Program-made: the position numbers and the translations under genes
Shown here: piece after piece, positions 12,501 through 23,584 of the stretch
Layout of the letters: every line of letters starts with the position of its first letter
How positions within the stretch are numbered: the stretch's first letter is position 1
Source: Hemicordylus capensis
Lineage: Eukaryota > Chordata > Lepidosauria > Squamata > Cordylidae
DNA length: 64,000 bases
Assembly: GCF_027244095.1 (NCBI RefSeq)
Contig: NC_069657.1
Span: 394,796,943 to 394,860,942, forward strand
Reading direction: 5' to 3'
The notes under the pieces: generated by a model
Database searches by the model: none
Told to the model about the DNA's origin: nothing
What the model saw: the letters and a program-made list of their open reading frames with translations, nothing else

Positions 12501-15500
12501 TACAGGACAGACATTCTGAAAGTGAACTATTGGCACTAAGTGAACTATTTCCAAACTTTTCCATGGTTGGAGAGTATTAAAAACATATTGTCTGGATGTT
12601 GCTCAGTATGTTTCATAATATGTGACTGTGGAGAAGTCTGGAAACACAAACTGACAGCAGATCACTTTCAGAATGCTTGTCCTGTATTCTGCTTTTTATC
12701 TGCAATTTGGCAGATACTGAACTTTGGACCAGATGAAATTGGGAAGCCAATGTCATTAAATTTGGCTGCTTCCTCTATTCTAGGTATTAGCAAAATTGGC
12801 TTGTGGCCTCAACAAGCCTAATCGGCAAACACTGGTGTCACTGAACTCTGTCCCACGGCTCTTTAGCACGATGCCAATCAGCAACATGTAAGTAAAAAGA
12901 GAGAATCTGCTGTGTAAACCCAGGTATGATGGCATTCTTGAGTTGCAGAGGTAACATTTCTGTTCAGTATGTTTACTGTTTCGGTGAGTTCTGTGCTTGC
13001 TGTAAAAGTAAAACCAATGGTAATTGAATGACACCAATCAAAATAAGATTTAGAAAGGTCTCCAGCAAGATATATGGGAGTTGGAAATAGGGCTAGAAAA
13101 ATTCTAGCATCAGATTTTTAGGAGCCAGACAGAATAAAATGTTTAGTCATTCTTACCTTGTGCAGAAATGGACAAAACGTCAATATTCTTTGTTGCCAAC
13201 TTGAGTAACCAGGCATTTGGGCTGGGATTTTTCAACCTTGGTTGAAAGAGCAAATGAATTCTAAGGAGCATGTAATTTTTCTAGTTTGGGTTCTCCTGTA
13301 TTATTTTCATAAGTGGAGAAGTGACTGCTTATGAATTGCTTCCTTCTTCATAGTGGGTTTACTGCCTGAATTGTAAAAGAAATTCTACATACTTCTTTGT
13401 TGCTGCTTTTTCATTTTTATCCGTGTGTCTGTTGCTTGTTATACCTTAGGAACTATAAACTGAACACTTCTACTTTTGCACTGCTTTCTCTCTTCTGCCA
13501 TAGCCGCAATCTTGGAGGAAAGTTAGGTGCCTTTGTCACTGAACTTCTGGGAGTGGAGTACATGGGACAGTTGACCCAGTTCAGTGAATCACAGCTTCAG
13601 ACATACTTTGGAGATAAGACTGGGTAAGTGACAAAGTAGGATTTTGGTCTCCATATGGAATTGGAATCATTGTTTGCTCATGCTGCTAAGGATTTTGCTT
13701 GGGAGATTACCTTAGCAGGTAATCTTGAACTCTGAAAGTCCCGTTTCTATTGAGAACATGAGGTGGAGAGAGGCTAAGAGGCAGTGGCTGCCAATCTTTT
13801 CATATGCACACTATTGTGTAGCAAAACAGTAATAAAACATTGCTCAGGAAAAACTATATGCAGTTTGAAATTAGCTGTTTTATGGCACTGCACTGAAGCA
13901 AAATCCAAGATAACAGAAGGAAATAAGTATTATCACAAACATTTTCCTAATCTTATATCGTCTCCCAGTAGGACACTGAACCTGATTTTACACACTTTTA
14001 ATTTTTTTCCAGCTGCCTCAGCAGACAATGTCATCTTCTAAGTTGAATATATGTTGAATATGTAAACTGCCCTGAGCCATTTTTGGAAGGGCGGTATATA
14101 AATGAATGAATGGAGATTTATCCAAGTTAAGCAACCCATAATAGATCTTATTAAAATCTATTAGCCCAATGAAGCTATAGTAGAAAGGTTTTTAAAAAAA
14201 CCCACCACTACCTCTCTAGGGACCTTATACTATTTTCTTCAGTAGATTTATTCCCTTCGCTGACTTCTGCCCATTTACACACACGGTGATCCATCAGGAT
14301 AATCTTTCTATGTTCTTCACAGGATATTCAATATAGTCTTCACTGCTTTCCCTCACCCCACCCCCTGGGATTTCAACAAAATAGCTCAGAGCAGTAAGGT
14401 ACACCAAACATAAAGGAGCAACATGCACCAGCTAGGTTGATAGAGTAAGGACTGCCCACCACCCCTAAGATGGACCAACTTTGGCTATACAGTCTGAGAA
14501 TGTCTACCCAGGTTGGGCGGCCTTTACGTCCTCTGCTTGGGTCACCTGAGGGGGTTTGCACTGTTAGTGGTGGACCCTGGCTCTCAAGTTCCTCTTCATA
14601 TAGACTGTTAACCATGCTGTTTTCCCTGAACTCATGGACACCTACAGAGCAGTGGCTGAGAGCCAAGTGCTGGCTTAGCAATCTCTCAGATTCGTTCCCC
14701 CCCCCTCATTTCCTCTTCCTCTTCCTCCCATCTGAATATTGTGGAACAAGACAGAAGTAGAACTCGGAGGGGCTTGTTCCCACAGGAGGATGTACACAAG
14801 TCTGTTTTGCAAATCCCTACCTACTACAGTGAGTGGGAGGTGCAATCCATTCAGGAATGTCTTAAATTCCTGTAGGAAAAGCTGTACTTCAAGAAGGCTT
14901 TTGGTGTTAGATTGAAGTTATTTTCCCTGTTGGCCTGCATTTTGTTAACTTGGAACTGGTTTAATACTTTGCTATCACTGTGTTTTTATTTTTGTTGATA
15001 CTTGTTAGCTGCTTTCGGTTCTAATATGAGAAAACCAGAGAATGATTTTTTTTAAAAATCAATAGGGAGATGTATTTTATTAATTCAAATCTTCATGTGT
15101 GATTTGCAGCTCCTGGTTGTATGACTTATGCAGAGGGATTGAGTATGAGCCTGTTAAACCTAGACAGTTGCCAAAGTCTATTGGCTGCAGTAAGAACTTC
15201 TCTGGATTAGCAGCTTTGGTTACTCAGAAACAGGTAAGAAAGTTTGCAGATAGAATCACTTGAGGATAGTAGTCAAGATTGGAAAATGCCGTGCATGTTG
15301 CTGCCCCCTTTCTCTGGGTCAAACCTGCTAAGGTAATCATTTCTCCTTGCTCTAAAATGCAGTAAAGAGGTAATTGGATAACTGCTTGGAAGAGTTCAAT
15401 TGGTGGTGGGAGGGGGTGAGTAATATACTGATCTATAAGGTAATATAGAAGAGGAGTTATTTTTTGGTCCATGAACTGTGTGGTGCTTGTAAACAAGGTC

Positions 15501-18500
15501 CTCCATCTTTGCTGGTATAGATTTGGTAGCCCCAAACCCTTCCCCTGCAGGTCTTGTTCCATAGCAACATTTCTGATGTGTTAGAGATTTGAGAGGTGGT
15601 GTTTGTATTTAGTCTTCATCTAATCAAAATGATACATGAACATTGCTTGCTTGGGCTTATGTTAGCAGTATATTGAACAGTTTCCTAATAACTGACATAA
15701 TCCTGCTTGTAGATACAATACTGGATTTTGCAGCTGGCCTTAGAGCTAGAGGAGAGGCTAAACAAGGACCGAGATCAAGTAAGTGATTGTGAGGGGGGGG
15801 TGGCCTTCCTAGTTCCTTGAATAGTTGCTGCTCAAAGGAGATGTTTGAACTGGGCCTAGAGGTTGGCTCTGATGCAGTTTCTTGATAGCTAGAGAATGAA
15901 GCTATGGATGCCACCTGTATGTAACTTCCTAGAGATCTGAAGCATTTAAGTTATCTCCAGCAAATCCAAGAATTGGGAGGAATCAATTAAGTGACTTGCT
16001 AGAGACAGGAATTAACAGTAAAACTGATAATGCTTGTGCTTGGCTTCAGGCAAGTCCTTCTGAGGGTTGTTATGGGATGCTTTCTCATCTGGCCCAGATG
16101 TTCTGGAGTGCTGGTAGTCCTTGCAATTGTGGCATGCTACTTCTGCCAGTTCAAATGGTCTGGGTACAGCTATCCTAGTTTCTTAATCATAGTTCAGGTG
16201 TACTGGTGTGGATATTGAGTTGTATCCAAATAAAGTTAGTCATGACTAAGCACTACTGCAGTCAATGGGACTTCAGTTGGTCATGTCTTACTTAACTTGT
16301 TTCATTGATTTCAGTGGTGCTTAGTCATGACTGGCTTTCTTTGGATAGAACTCATTCTATTCTAGATGTAGCATACAAAGCCAATATAATGCAGTAGGTA
16401 GAAAGTTGGGTTTGGAAATAGGAAAGCAAGTTCAAATACCCGCTCAGCCATGAAGCTTGAAGGGTAATCCTAGATAAGTCATTTCTCAGCCAAGCTTACC
16501 TCACAGGGTTGTCTTAATAATGGCTGGTTTGTTATATTTATATGCCGGCTGTTATAGACATATCCATGTGGTTTACATTTTTTTTAAAGGGAGGAGTTTT
16601 AAAATTTATTTATAAATCACCCCAAAAGTGAGGCATTCTTTGAAGGTAGGTCTGAATATTGAAGTTAATAATCAAGAATATTAATATTTTATTATCTATG
16701 AAACTCAAGGCAGCATACATAAAGTTCCTAGACAGCTTCCCATCCAGGCACTGACCAGACCTAGTCCTGTTTAGCTTCACCAAGGGTATTGTATCATCTG
16801 TCTTCAGACTATGTCATGTATACAAATGTGACAAGATAAAACATCATTTTAGGACATGGGCATGCACCTTCTTAGTGCTAGCTTCTGGTTTTTCCTTGAT
16901 GGCAAAGATGATTAAGATGAACACCTGGCTTTTGCAGAGGATTGAGAGATTTTCTTAAAGTTCTCCTATACTTTTTTGGTATAGAGGGAGAATGATTGGG
17001 AAAAACTGGGATTAAGATATGTATTGGAACATACTTGGATTAATCCAGGTTGCCATCTACTGTCCACTTTAGACATCCCATAAAAACTAATCAGAAGCTC
17101 TTGGTATCTTGAGTATGTCCAGCTAGAATTCCTCAAATATAAATTTTTCTTCCCCTCCCAACAGAACAACCGGGTAGCTAAACAGCTGAGTATTGGGATC
17201 CGTATGCGGGGTGATAAACGTGCCAGTGCCTTATCTCGCTACTGTGCCCTGTCACACTATGATGCCCAGAAAATCAGCAGAGATTCATTTGCACTTATCC
17301 AGAACTGCAATACAGCAGGAAGCCAGCAAGCTGCATGGTGAGAATGTTTCTTCAGGACATGCTACTGGAGAGGGAAGAGTTAATTTTTATTCCAGCTACT
17401 GACTAGTACACTACAAGGTCTGTGCTAAGTGTAAGTGAAGTACTAAAGAGCTGGATAGCAGTAGTTCTTGAGGCAAAAGGAATAAGAGTTCTTGAGGCTC
17501 TGGGAATATTTGCCTCTTAACCAAAAAGGGTACTTGCACAAGATGCATGCAGAGTAACTGGTGGTATGGTGCAAGAAGGGATCCTTGAACTCTGAAGGTC
17601 TTGGGTGTAGTCACCAAATAGGAAATATTCTGAACTGTATCTGTTGCCTCATAGGTAACTGAATTAGTTTTGAAATAATGCTAAGGAAGGTGCCACTTGG
17701 CTTGAAAGCAAGCTCTTGGCAAAACTAGTGCAGAAAGAAACAAATTACAGCTTAAACTTTGGGTCAGTTTCTTCCCCTTCTGTGCTTAAGGAGTCTAGCT
17801 TTGAAACACTTCTTTCCTCGTGAAAATATCAAATCTGACTGTGTCTACAGGTTTCCTCCAATCACAGTTCTCCACCTCACTGCAAGCAAGTTTTTGGAGG
17901 GTTCCAAAGTGTCTTCTGGGAATATTACTGCCTTTCTGACAGGTGATACCCAGTGCATCCCACAGACTAGCACCAGTTCAAGCAGTCCAAATGCCAAGTC
18001 CCTTGGAAGTCCAAAAAAGGAGATCAGTAAGAAGGCAGTCAATACTATTCAGATGCTCTTTCAAAGGGCAGCAGAAAGGAAACAAGGCCAGGCTATGGTT
18101 GGGTCTTCTCTTCCTGCTGTCACTAATGTAAAGGCAGAACTATCAACATTGGAGACTGCTATCTGTCATGATAAAGGATCCATTCCTCCCATCAGCAGCC
18201 AGAGTCCAAAAGGCCATGTGGAGCTATCTATTAATAGAGGCAATTCAGACTCTTTGCAGAACCAGCTCTTTGTAGAACAGTCTCTGTCCAGTTTTCATGC
18301 AGGGCCTGTGGAAATCCCTTTGGCTAGTCATACTTACACAGCACCTTCAGAAAGACTAGAGGCCTCTTCAGAGGTACCTGATCAGTGGAAAGAAGAGAAT
18401 GTGCAACCTGTTCTTGGACCTTCCTGGAAAGAAGCTGAGGGTTGGGCCCCTTCCTCCTTTTCAGAGGACCGGATGCTGTGCGAGAAATGTAACCAACAGG

Positions 18501-18700
18501 TATTGGTGTCAGAGTTCACAGAACACTTGGACTACCACTTTGCTGTAGAGCTACAAAATTCTTTTTTGGAATCCAGCTCCTTCAGCCCTCCAGCTAAGGG
18601 CAAAAGCCAACCCAAGACTCCCACAGGCTCTAGAGACAAACGACCAAGGCAAGACACAGTCAGGACTTTGGATTCCTTTTTTAAGCGAGTACCTCGTTAG
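578..18700 (+). CDS. POLH: DNA polymerase eta, 5' end missing (9 exons in window)
   Basis: Y-family translesion polymerase that copies past UV cyclobutane dimers at stalled nuclear forks. Exons by GT-AG border and phase: 578-712, 1532-1746, 9779-9948, 12784-12887, 13504-13623, 15110-15233, 15713-15778, 17165-17337, 17851-18700 (stop TAG). They join in one frame of 651 codons plus a split first codon. Human POLH is 713 residues, so about 50 N-terminal residues, including the first catalytic Asp, lie upstream. Visible family marks: SYEARAFGV in the first exon; the catalytic pair in SIDEAYMDLTS (second exon); GISHNKVLAKLACGLNKPNR across exons three and four; GGKLG; CRGIEYEPVKPRQLPKSIGC; GDKRASALSRYCAL in the little-finger region. 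The last exon has the ubiquitin-binding UBZ finger (CEKC, then EHLDYH) and a C-terminal PCNA box (TLDSFF) beside a basic stretch. The RIR motif near residue 480 of the human protein has LF instead of FF. The gene converges on GTPBP2, as in human. Confidence 0.97.
2060..6800 (+). mobile_element. Degenerate, nearly full-length L1-type LINE
   Basis: Fragments in L1 order read on the plus strand through many frame breaks. ORF1 part (about 2240-2960): a coiled-coil-like stretch, then VKLEDLDNREHHQNLLFSGI (about 2430-2490), which matches the L1 ORF1 LEDRSRR...GIPE region, then RVIIAYFQKFTPKE. ORF2 part: endonuclease start LTFLTLNVSGVGDPIMRRRV (3378-3440), IIGDLNV (about 3797-3817), SDHASVSVT near 4240, WDAMNAIFRGECIEEF near 4430, then the C-terminal region with SHGAF, ATQLRNIIWFA (about 5650-5690) and a Cys-rich segment ending WWSCLQVTLFW near 6300. 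No usable frame remains, so it is an old insertion. It lies in the sense orientation within a POLH intron. Confidence 0.8.
3818..4113. mobile_element. Hairpin MITE inserted in the L1
   Basis: Two inverted arms of about 70 bases (about 3825-3900 and 3958-4022) sit around a short centre. They are GC-rich, unlike the AT-rich L1 around them. The L1 frame IIGDLNV stops at the left edge and L1 sequence resumes just after CACATCCCT at the right edge, so the MITE landed in the L1. The right end resembles those of the MITEs at 8.3 and 19.4 kb. Confidence 0.75.
8315..8737. mobile_element. Hairpin MITE, CACATCCCT-end family
   Basis: Long fold-back element. The left arm (ACCAGCACACACATGGTGTC near 8471) is mirrored by CACCATGTGCATGCTGGTGC near 8567. 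The ends read AGGGACCTGCACGAAC and GTGCACATCCCT, an imperfect inverted terminal repeat. It has no coding capacity. Confidence 0.75.
9410..9702 (+). mobile_element. SINE with a 5S rRNA-derived head
   Basis: The first 100 bases resemble 5S rRNA: AGCTAAGCAGGGTC followed by a GGGATAC-type box C region match the internal promoter of 5S genes. The body (GGCTGAGAGAGATTCCTGCC) and tail (GGTCTGACTCAGTATATGGC) are shared with the tRNA-headed SINE at 25163-25337. The 3' end is TTCCTATGTTCTGTT. A second, interrupted copy lies at 57803-58366. Known family background: SINE3-type elements start with 5S RNA. Confidence 0.8.
10385..10745 (+). promoter_or_regulatory. Promoter-like repeat block: CCAAT copies plus TATA
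   Basis: Four GATTGG (inverted CCAAT) motifs occur in two tandem pairs. GATTGGCTGACAGAG is found twice near 10445-10485, and GATTGGGCAGTGG...GATTCCAT twice near 10502 and 10570. They are followed by ATATATAAAAGG at about 10692. A purine-rich stretch continues to 11090. This architecture fits the 5' UTR promoter of a LINE or a solo LTR, sitting in a POLH intron. No gene body follows that I can identify. Confidence 0.4.
11345..11755 (+). mobile_element. LINE 3' end with CCHC knuckle and (AGA)n tail
   Basis: An open stretch (about 11357-11632) encodes a zinc-knuckle-like C-x2-C-x7-H-x4-C (CSLCGVSETIDHLLWDC) near the end of the frame. This is typical of the C-terminus of some LINE ORF2 proteins. 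A short 3' UTR follows and then (AGA)n at about 11729-11750, as expected of a non-LTR 3' tail. The clade is uncertain. It lies in the POLH intron before exon 12784. Confidence 0.6.
12202..12335. mobile_element. Short fold-back MITE (copy 1)
   Basis: Almost perfect palindrome. The left half has CCCTCTAACAGGGATTCCCA and ACTACAACTCCC-like sequence; the right half is its inverse, ending CCCTGTTAGAGGGGACACT. A sister copy lies at 34233-34363 in GTPBP2. The CTACAACTCCCAGAAT core is common in squamate MITEs. Confidence 0.85.
14045..14115 (+). repeat. LINE (L2/CR1-like) 3' tail
   Basis: AACTGCCCTGAGCC...GGGCGGTATATAAATGAATG is a typical 3' end of squamate L2/CR1-like LINEs. Similar tails are near 10085-10140 and 61150-61213 (+) and, on the minus strand, near 6840-6900, 26670-26745, 31868-31945 and 33807-33870. 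Confidence 0.6.
16222..16355. mobile_element. Small MITE with inverted ends
   Basis: GTTAGTCATGACTAAGCAC near 16238 is mirrored by GTGCTTAGTCATGACTGGC near 16317. The flanking TCCAAA and TTTGGA also pair. It lies in a POLH intron. Confidence 0.6.
16380..16520 (+). mobile_element. MIR-like (CORE) SINE fragment
   Basis: A tRNA-like head with box B-type GCAAGTTCAAATACCCGC is followed by AGCCATGAAGCTTG and CTTACCTCACAGGGTTGTCT, the CORE-like region shared with the copies at 28495, 57370 and 58530. It is diverged. Confidence 0.6.
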
Positions 18701-19440
18701 ATTGCAGCTTATTTACGCAACTGGAACATTATCTTAGAAGAAGGTGACACTTTTATTTGCCTGCATCTTTCTTGTATCCAAAACATGCCTATTCAATTAT
18801 TCCCGAGTGGTGCTTTGACGACTGCAGGAACTTTTGTGTTGGGGGGAAACAGCAGTTTTGCATGCCTTCTGCAGCTCCTTTTGTTACCTTAACCACAATT
18901 TAAGATACTAGATACACAAGCCCTCTTCAGATTGATTGATCAGTGTTGCAACTCATAGAATTGCCCTTGAACATACTTATGGTGCCTACCCCTTTGAACA
19001 AACAGCACTGTAAGCGTGTTTGACAGCAGGAGTTTCTCTCTGCTTTTGCCCTCGTAAGCCTGAGTGCCCACAGTGCTCAATGGCTGAAGAGGGCTATAGT
19101 GTCAGGCTGCTACTCAAATGCTATAAACCTGCAGTTTTTGATGCAATTTGTTTTATGCTAGCAACATATAACCTCATGATTAGTTTTTGTGATGGAGCAG
19201 CAAGTAAATGCCTTTGTTCTTGAATTCTCTATTAGCAGTCTACTTGAATAGCAGAGCCATATTCTGATCCAATAAGCAGCTGTATCTAGACTGAAAGGAG
19301 TGCTGTCCTTCTGCTAGTCTGGTTCCCATAGAGAAGTAGATTAGTCTTATCATACAACCACCACCTACTCAGCACCAAAGTAGCGAGTGATGGACTACTG
19401 TGTGTAGTTCATTAGTGCTTTAAGTTTGGGTTCTGGGACT

Positions 19441-19807
19441 AGGGATGTGCACGGAACCAGTGGTTCTGCCGGTCTGAAGGTGGTGCGGGTCTCCCTTTAA
19501 GAGTGGAGGAAGATCACTTACCCCTCCCACTGGCGTCTGTGTTTCTTAATGCCCATTGGGGCGGCAGTGTACCTCCCTACCGCCCCTTTGCCTTTGTCTT
19601 CTGGATACGAGTGGAAGTTGCCAATGTGCTGGCGCGCACAGGCGATTTCCAGACATATCCGGAAGACGCGGGCAACGGGGCGGCAGGGAGGTACACTGCC
19701 GCCCCAATGGGGGAAAGCGGAAATGGGGTAAGTGCACCCTCCCCCGTTCTTAAAGGGAGACCCCCGCCGCCTTCGAGTCTCCCTGCCACGGTTCCGTGCA
19801 CATCCCT
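19441..19807. mobile_element. Hairpin MITE in the POLH 3' region
   Basis: The ends are clean inverted repeats: AGGGATGTGCACGGAACC and GGTTCCGTGCACATCCCT. Long inner arms (about 19550-19610 and 19672-19725, GGGGCGGCAG...) also pair. The element is flanked by CT and AG. It lies within the likely POLH 3' UTR, so a transcript could form a long hairpin. Confidence 0.85.
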
Positions 19808-20606
19808 AGCCAGGACCAGTCTAATTTAGTGTGCTCACTCCCTTTGAGTGAGAAGCTGGAACATTTTATTGGGTGGTTGTCCTTGCCTCTGCTAGCATCA
19901 AACAGATCCTGTTTTGAAACTTGGCTTTCCCAAAAGTAGAGTACTACTACTCTTTTGAAGCTGTCTTCTACTGCTTCTTTGGGCTTGTTCCATCTAGCCC
20001 AGTGTTAACTACTGGGATTGGCGGCGGCGGCGGCCCTCCAGCAGAGGTCTTTCCTAAGCCTGCCGTGTGCCACTGGAGGTGCCAGGGATTGGACATGGAA
20101 ACCTATGCAAGCGACGCTATATATTTCTCTCAGCTCTGAGTTGTTAAAATGGAAGAGTACAGTGTTGACATGTGCCTCAGGTATGCTTTCATAGAAAAGT
20201 GGAGTTTAGTACAGAGCTAGCTCTTCCACACTGAACAGATTTGTCATGGGTAACACTTCAATGTAGTGAACTGTGACATCCATCTAGATTGGTACTACAA
20301 ATATTTATATACCACTTTTCAACAAAAGTTCTCAGAGCAGTTTACATAGAAAAAGATGGCTGATGACAGTCCCACATGTGTAATGGGAGCAGTATTGTAT
20401 GGAAGTGCTATTTTGATTGGATCATAGTAGTTTCCAGCTGTTATCAGATGTGGTTAGAGGGCAAAGAGACTTGTAAACACTGCTACATATGGGTAGCAGA
20501 CATGGTGGATTACTATATGATTCCCCCCCCCCCGCTTTTGATGGAAATGACTAGCATTTTTTTCCTTCCAGTACTGTTCCTGCCTATGACAAATCAAGTT
20601 ACATCT

Positions 20607-20612
20607 AATAAA
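20607..20612 (+). terminator. Candidate POLH polyadenylation signal
   Basis: This is the first clear AATAAA on the plus strand after the POLH stop at 18700. It would give a 3' UTR of about 1.9 kb that contains a hairpin MITE (19441-19807). Position alone supports it; a second AATAAA lies near 21609. Confidence 0.4.
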
Positions 20613-20813
20613 AGGGTTGTGCAAAGAAAACATGAAGTGAGGCCTTTGAATAGCAACTGAAACCTTTAGTAGTACAGTTATAATATTAGAGTTGGTACAG
20701 TTACTCATAGTTCATTAAAACAGACAGTGGTCAGCTTGAGTAGTGTTAGCACAAGGAAACAATGGAACCCTTTCATCCTTTATGTACCTGTCAACTTTTA
20801 AGACATAGGAATG

Positions 20814-21195
20814 TGCCCGAAATGTATTCGGCGCCGGTAGGGGTGGTACTTTAAAGGGCGGGGGAGGGTGTACTCGCCCCTCCTGCCGCATTTCCTCTGT
20901 AGCGCTCCATTATTTGTAAGCCCCTCTGAGTGGCAGCATTCCTCCCTGCCGCCCTGTTTCCCTCATCGGCTGGAAGTAGCAACTGTGCGTGCGCCCACTG
21001 TTTGCGCATACACGGCAGACAGGTGCACATGTGGTCGTTACTTCCAGCCAATGAGGGAAACAGGGCAGCAGGGAGGAATGCTGCCACCCCGAGGGGCTTA
21101 CAAATAATGGAGCGCCACAAGGGAAATGTGGCGGGTGGGGTGGGTACACCCCCTGCCCTTAAAGTACCACCCCTGCTGGCGCCGAAACATTTCAG
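20814..21195. mobile_element. Hairpin MITE, GGCGCC arms
   Basis: The left arm (about 20829-20932) and right arm (about 21090-21185) are inverted copies: GCGCCGG...GGTGGTACTTTAAAGGGC pairs with GCCCTTAAAGTACCACC...GGCGCC. A second inner pair around GGGAAACAGGGC/GCCCTGTTTCCC lies at 20955-21070. It sits in the convergent POLH-GTPBP2 intergenic space. Confidence 0.8.
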
Positions 21196-21199
21196 AGGC

Positions 21200-22910
21200 C
21201 TTTATAATAGCCTCCAAAACGTTTCAGGCTCAAGGCTACATTTCAGTTCTTAAGACAAGGTCAGAGCTCTATTTTGCTCCTCTGCTGTGGTATACTATCT
21301 CCAAGAAAAGCAGGTTGCTTACCTGTAACTTTTGCCCAGACTCATGATTACCATGCAGATCAAAGATCACGACAGCATACCATCTCCCCTCTATCTAAAA
21401 TTGCTATGCACTCTGGGCAATGACAGAGAAGCATTTACTACTAGCTTGTAAACACTAGTGTGTACACATTCCTTCCTCCTCACATCATGGAGAATTTATA
21501 GGAGCAAGGCAGGATGTGGAGGATTGCCAGCACCACCCTATAGGGTCACCCAAGGCAGGTGCAAGTGACACAGTTCAGCTTAAGTTACAATACTGCTTTT
21601 ACTCTTTCAATAAAACAGATTTATTTTGTACATTATATATATGTGTGTATAGAGAGATGAAAACACCTCCCCTAATTTAACAAATCCACAAACAGTGAAC
21701 ATGAAAAGCATGGCACTGAGAACACTCACACAACAGAAGGCAAGGGAAGAAAACAATAAAATTTCAGGTCTTATAACAGAGGAAACAGCACCTTGAACAT
21801 TTGTGTTTACAATGCAGTCAACTCTAGGACCCCTGTAAGTTGTAGAGAACACACTAGCCCTCCTGGCAAACTTAATAGTGCCGGTGTGGCTACAACTTTA
21901 GAGTTAGAGGCAAGTTCCCTTGTATTTTCTGAAACAAGTGATCCAAAAATGCCTCATGCAGAACCAATCCACTGATTAATAAGGGGAAGCTGGGAGAGAA
22001 CCTATTTCAGCAGCAAAACTTCATGATAGAACAAGTTCACTAATGCTTCCTAGAAACTGTCCACTGGGTTACTGAAATGAATAATTACCAGGGGGTGAAT
22101 GATCATGGGACTCTTTTTAAACAATCATTGTCAGAAGCTTTCTGTGTAGCTTATATGGCTTTAATGGTAATATGTTAAGTCTCAAGCGGCAGATTTGAAT
22201 AATTCACCAGCTGTAGATGAAACAGCAAATGGGGAGTGCTTTATGGGAATAAAATACAGGTCACCCTTTTCACTGGCCTTGTTGGCTCTTGAGTATTTGG
22301 GCTTTCAATACACTAGCGGCTAAGATAAGACAGAAACAGTTGAGTAAAACATTTGCCAACTTTTAAAATCTGATTTTCTACAAGAACATTAAAAATGAGG
22401 CAAGACATCCCTCAGAACTCTTGAAACTGTTGTACACCCTTGCCAACTCTAGGGCCATAACCCCAGTCAGACTATACGAGATTACTAGCTTATAGAAGTT
22501 ACTTCTGTAAGGGAACCAATAATTGCTATAGTTCGCAGTGCTGAATAGGATTCACAATAATTGCAGTAGCATCAGAAACCTTCCTGTGACGACCAAACAG
22601 CCTTTACTGGTTTGGCCAAGGGAAATTAAGGCAGGTTTCCTGAGGAACAAGTTAGGCTAAGATGCTGATGGCCCCAAAGTCCATCAGACCACACAGGAGA
22701 AGCTCAAACAATCTATCAGCAAAATACAAAGAGGTGTTTGAGAGTTATACTGGGCCAACTCTGCTTGAGGAAGCCCCCTCATATATAGCACACTTTGTTA
22801 GTTTTGCCAACAAAGAACTGAGTGATGGTTGAGGGTGGGTGAGATGGTAACTGCAGTTACCATCAAGATAAAAATTAAGTTAGGGAGATGTATCTTTCCT
22901 CCCCCCACAA
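21200..22910. other. POLH-GTPBP2 convergent intergenic stretch
   Basis: I see no coding frame or repeat element here beyond short AT-rich runs, including an (AT)n run near 21635. It separates the 3' ends of the two genes. Confidence 0.6.
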
Positions 22911-22913
22911 GTC

Positions 22914-22919
22914 TTTATT
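22914..22919 (-). terminator. Candidate GTPBP2 polyadenylation signal
   Basis: AATAAA on the minus strand, about 670 bases past the GTPBP2 stop. A (TAA)n microsatellite (23009-23066) would fall inside the resulting 3' UTR. Confidence 0.5.
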
Positions 22920-23003
22920 TTAAACGGAACAGTGGTATCAGCTGCTAAAAAATAGCACACAATTAAAAGGTGTGGGAGAGGAGAGACTGGGAGAAGTCTT
23001 TGA

Positions 23004-23008
23004 ATTAA

Positions 23009-23066
<58 letters not shown>
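23004..23066. repeat. (TAA)n microsatellite
   Basis: About twenty uninterrupted TAA/ATA trinucleotides, likely polymorphic, in the presumed GTPBP2 3' UTR. Confidence 0.95.
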
Positions 23067-23584
23067 TATCAGTTTAAAAGTTATTAGAAATGTCCTGAGC
23101 TGTACTGTGGGCAATGCAAACCTTTCAACTGCAGCTCCCAGACAAGGCTCTTCATCTGTGATACAGCCTGAAAAACCAGGCAGTAGGTCACACACAGGAC
23201 TGAGCACCTTGGGCAGATGTTAGGTCCACTTGCTGCCTCACACATGGCAGAATCCCCAAGCCACAGTCCAACATGCTAAGGGCTTTGCCTTCTACCCAAA
23301 AGTAACTTCCCAACAAAAGTCAACAAAACCAGAAGTTGCTAGCCGAGGCAGAGGTGCAGCTGCTCTCTTGTCTATTCCAAGGAAGGCAGGGATATGAAAG
23401 CAGCAAGTGATGTACAAACATGCTTAACTTGCTCCAGGAGAGGCGCTCAATCCAATAAGCAGTTCTGGCTTCTGCAGTGCAGAAGAGATGAACCCACATA
23501 AAAGGACTGGCCAGCAACAGCTCTGGACAGCGAGGAGAGGCTTTCCCCTTCCCCTATCAGGAGATTCCACAGACCCAGTGCAAG

